A program made the position numbers and the translations under genes. 7,119 bases of DNA from an uncultured Clostridia bacterium (GTDB lineage: Bacteria; Bacillota; Clostridia; Oscillospirales; Oscillospiraceae), in the NCBI GenBank assembly GCA_945613045.1, contig CALZAG010000082.1, positions 1 to 7,119 of the forward strand, in the 5' to 3' direction. Each line of letters begins with the position of its first letter. Positions within the stretch are counted from its first letter, which is position 1. This document shows, piece by piece, positions 5,772 through 7,119 of this stretch. A model generated the notes under the pieces. The model searched no databases. It was not told where the DNA came from and was given only the letters and a program-made list of their open reading frames with translations.

Positions 5772-5861
5772 AAAATTTTAAGTGATTCATTAACCGAAGC
5801 ATTAAGCAGCTCACGCCGTCTGCAAATCGGGCCGTTATGCTGTTTAACTTTTGTCATTGTC
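5772..5861. other. Intergenic stretch without recognisable feature
   Basis: The gene-free interval 5665-5977 is 313 bp. It contains the minus-strand promoter with its two dyads and the glycyl-tRNA synthetase promoter with its leader. In this middle part, between those elements, I see no gene, RNA structure or repeat I can support. Confidence 0.5.
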
Positions 5862-5890
5862 TTGTAAAACAAAGCTTTGCATGATATATT
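5862..5890 (+). promoter_or_regulatory. Promoter of glycyl-tRNA synthetase
   Basis: TTGTAA (5862-5867), a 17-nt spacer and TATATT (5885-5890) preceded by TG in the extended -10 position (TGaTATATT). Transcription would start near 5897, leaving a leader of about 80 nt. The leader is too short for a T-box, and the conserved T-box antiterminator sequence is absent. Confidence 0.7.
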
Positions 5891-5900
5891 AATAATTTGT

Positions 5901-5930
5901 AGATAAATATATAATATAGTTACTTTATCT
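5901..5930 (+). repeat. Short inverted repeat in the glyQS leader
   Basis: AGATAAA (5901-5907) and TTTATCT (5924-5930) are exact reverse complements with a 16-nt AT-rich spacer, just after the predicted transcription start. The stem is weak. It could be a 5'-end stabilising hairpin, an operator, or chance in AT-rich DNA. Confidence 0.3.
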
Positions 5931-5977
5931 GCTAAATTAATCTCCGGGGCACGCCAGTCTCGGGAAAGGATGTAGAA

Positions 5978-7119
5978 ATGAAAAAAAGCGAAAAAACCAT
6001 GGACAAGATCGTTGCCCTGTGCAAAAACCGCGGCTTCGTGTACGCCGGCAGCGAGATCTACGGCGGCCTGGCCAACACCTGGGACTACGGCCCCCTCGGC
6101 GTTGAGTTCAAAAACAACGTAAAGAAGGCCTGGCTCAAGAAATTCGTTCAGGAGTGCCCCTATAACGTGGGCCTTGACGCCGCCATCATCATGAACCCCC
6201 AGACCTGGGTCACGACCGGCCATGTGTCCAGCTTCTCCGATCCCCTGCTCGACTGCAAGGCCTGCAAGGCCCGCCACCGCGCCGACAAGCTCATCGGTGA
6301 GGAGCATCCCGAGGTCAACGTCGATGCCATGAGCTTCGACGAGATGGACGAGTTCATCGCCTCGCATGAGGACATAGTCTGCCCCGTCTGCGGCAAGCAC
6401 GACTTCACCCCCATCCGCAAATTCAATCTCATGTTCAAAACCGCCATCGGCGTTACCGAGGACTCGAGCAGCACCTGCTACCTGCGCCCCGAGACCGCTC
6501 AGGGCATTTTCGTTAACTTTGCAAATATCCAGCGCACCACCCGCAAGAAGCTGCCCTTCGGCGTATGCCAGGTCGGCAAGGCCTTCCGCAATGAGATAAC
6601 CCCGGGCAACTTCGTTTTCCGCACCCGCGAGTTCGAGCAGATGGAGTGCGAGTTCTTCTGCAAGCCCGGCACCGACCTTGAGTGGTTCGCTTACTGGAAG
6701 GACTTCTGCAAAAACTGGCTGATATCTCTCGGCATCAGCGAGGAAAACCTCCGCCTGCGCGATCACGAGCCGGCAGAGCTTGCCTTCTATTCCCGCGCCA
6801 CCACCGACATCGAATACGCCTTCCCGTTCACCGACTGGGGCGAGCTCTGGGGCATCGCCGACCGCACCGACTATGACCTCGGCCGCCATCAGGAGGCCTC
6901 CGGCAAGGATCTGACCTACTTCGATCAGGACAGCGGTGAGCACTACATCCCCTATGTAATCGAGCCCTCCCTCGGCTGCGACCGCGTTGCGCTCGCCTTC
7001 CTCTGCGAGGCCTACGACGAGGAGGTCGTCGGCAAGGATAAGAAGGGCAACGACGATATCCGCACCGTCCTGCACCTGCATCCGTCACTTGCGCCCTTCA
7101 AGTGCGCCATCCTCCCCCT
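5978..7119 (+). CDS. glyQS: Glycyl-tRNA synthetase, single-chain type (3' end outside window)
   Basis: The frame is open from ATG 5978 to the window end and gives 380 residues. The single-chain alpha2 enzyme, often called glyS, usually has about 460, so roughly the last 80 residues of the anticodon-binding domain are missing. It charges tRNA-Gly with glycine in the cytosol. The class II core is clear: FVYAGSEIYGGLANTWDYGPLG near the N-terminus, motif 2 FRNEITPG (203-210) with EFEQMECEFF (218-227), RPETAQG (170-176), and motif 3 EPSLGCDRVALAF (329-341). A zinc-ribbon-like insertion has CxxC pairs at 93/96 and 135/138. AAAGGA at 5965-5970 lies 7 nt before the ATG. It differs from the two-subunit glyQ/glyS enzyme of many bacteria. 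It is transcribed from its own promoter, divergent from the DUF2975 operon. A long antisense frame covers it but is not a gene. Confidence 0.97.
   Translation, partial: MKKSEKTMDKIVALCKNRGFVYAGSEIYGGLANTWDYGPLGVEFKNNVKKAWLKKFVQECPYNVGLDAAIIMNPQTWVTTGHVSSFSDPLLDCKACKARHRADKLIGEEHPEVNVDAMSFDEMDEFIASHEDIVCPVCGKHDFTPIRKFNLMFKTAIGVTEDSSSTCYLRPETAQGIFVNFANIQRTTRKKLPFGVCQVGKAFRNEITPGNFVFRTREFEQMECEFFCKPGTDLEWFAYWKDFCKNWLISLGISEENLRLRDHEPAELAFYSRATTDIEYAFPFTDWGELWGIADRTDYDLGRHQEASGKDLTYFDQDSGEHYIPYVIEPSLGCDRVALAFLCEAYDEEVVGKDKKGNDDIRTVLHLHPSLAPFKCAILP

Noticed and set aside
5756..7081. A 441-codon open frame on the minus strand covering the glycyl-tRNA synthetase gene
   Set aside because: The plus strand encodes an unmistakable glycyl-tRNA synthetase here. 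The minus frame is a low-complexity Ala/Gly/Val/Leu/Glu-rich shadow caused by GC-rich codon bias, with no domain or ribosome site.

Overview
The window looks like chromosomal housekeeping and accessory DNA from an anaerobic, moderately GC-rich Gram-positive bacterium. Clostridia is likely, perhaps the Oscillospiraceae/Ruminococcaceae group. The clues are strong purine-rich Shine-Dalgarno sites, TTGACA-type promoters, a single-chain glycyl-tRNA synthetase, an aldo/keto reductase with two ferredoxin-type iron-sulfur motifs, and a DUF2975 membrane protein paired with a YozG-like Cro/C1 regulator. The lineage is an inference from gene types; no rRNA or other marker is present. I see no phage, transposon, CRISPR, tRNA or rRNA sequence.

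Layout: (1) 1-1587, plus strand. The C-terminal end of an FHA-domain protein is followed 13 nt later by a two-[4Fe-4S] aldo/keto reductase, and the unit closes at a strong hairpin terminator. (2) 1591-3544, minus strand. A tight operon reads mntP (manganese exporter), then a VTT/TVP38 membrane protein, then a HAD hydrolase. At both internal junctions the upstream TGA overlaps the next gene's Shine-Dalgarno. (3) 3582-3648 holds two divergent promoters whose -35 boxes form the two ends of a perfect 24-bp palindrome. It drives mntP leftward and an unusual stand-alone E2/CAT-fold acyltransferase-like gene (3707-4588) rightward. (4) 4613-4645 is a bidirectional terminator between that gene and the next convergent unit. 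(5) 4654-5748, minus strand. A DUF2975 membrane protein with a large extracytoplasmic loop is followed by a small XRE-type regulator. They are transcribed from an excellent promoter bracketed by two near-identical 15-bp dyad sites. (6) 5862-7119, plus strand. A promoter and short leader precede glycyl-tRNA synthetase, which runs off the window end.

How they may work together: the mntP operon and the acyltransferase-like gene appear to be co-controlled through one symmetric operator, so the acyltransferase-like protein may belong to a metal- or envelope-stress response (inference). The DUF2975/XRE pair looks like an autoregulated membrane-protein/regulator module. The least explained items are the palindrome with built-in divergent -35 boxes, the acyltransferase-like protein whose catalytic-motif His is replaced by Glu, and the paired 15-bp sites around the DUF2975 promoter.
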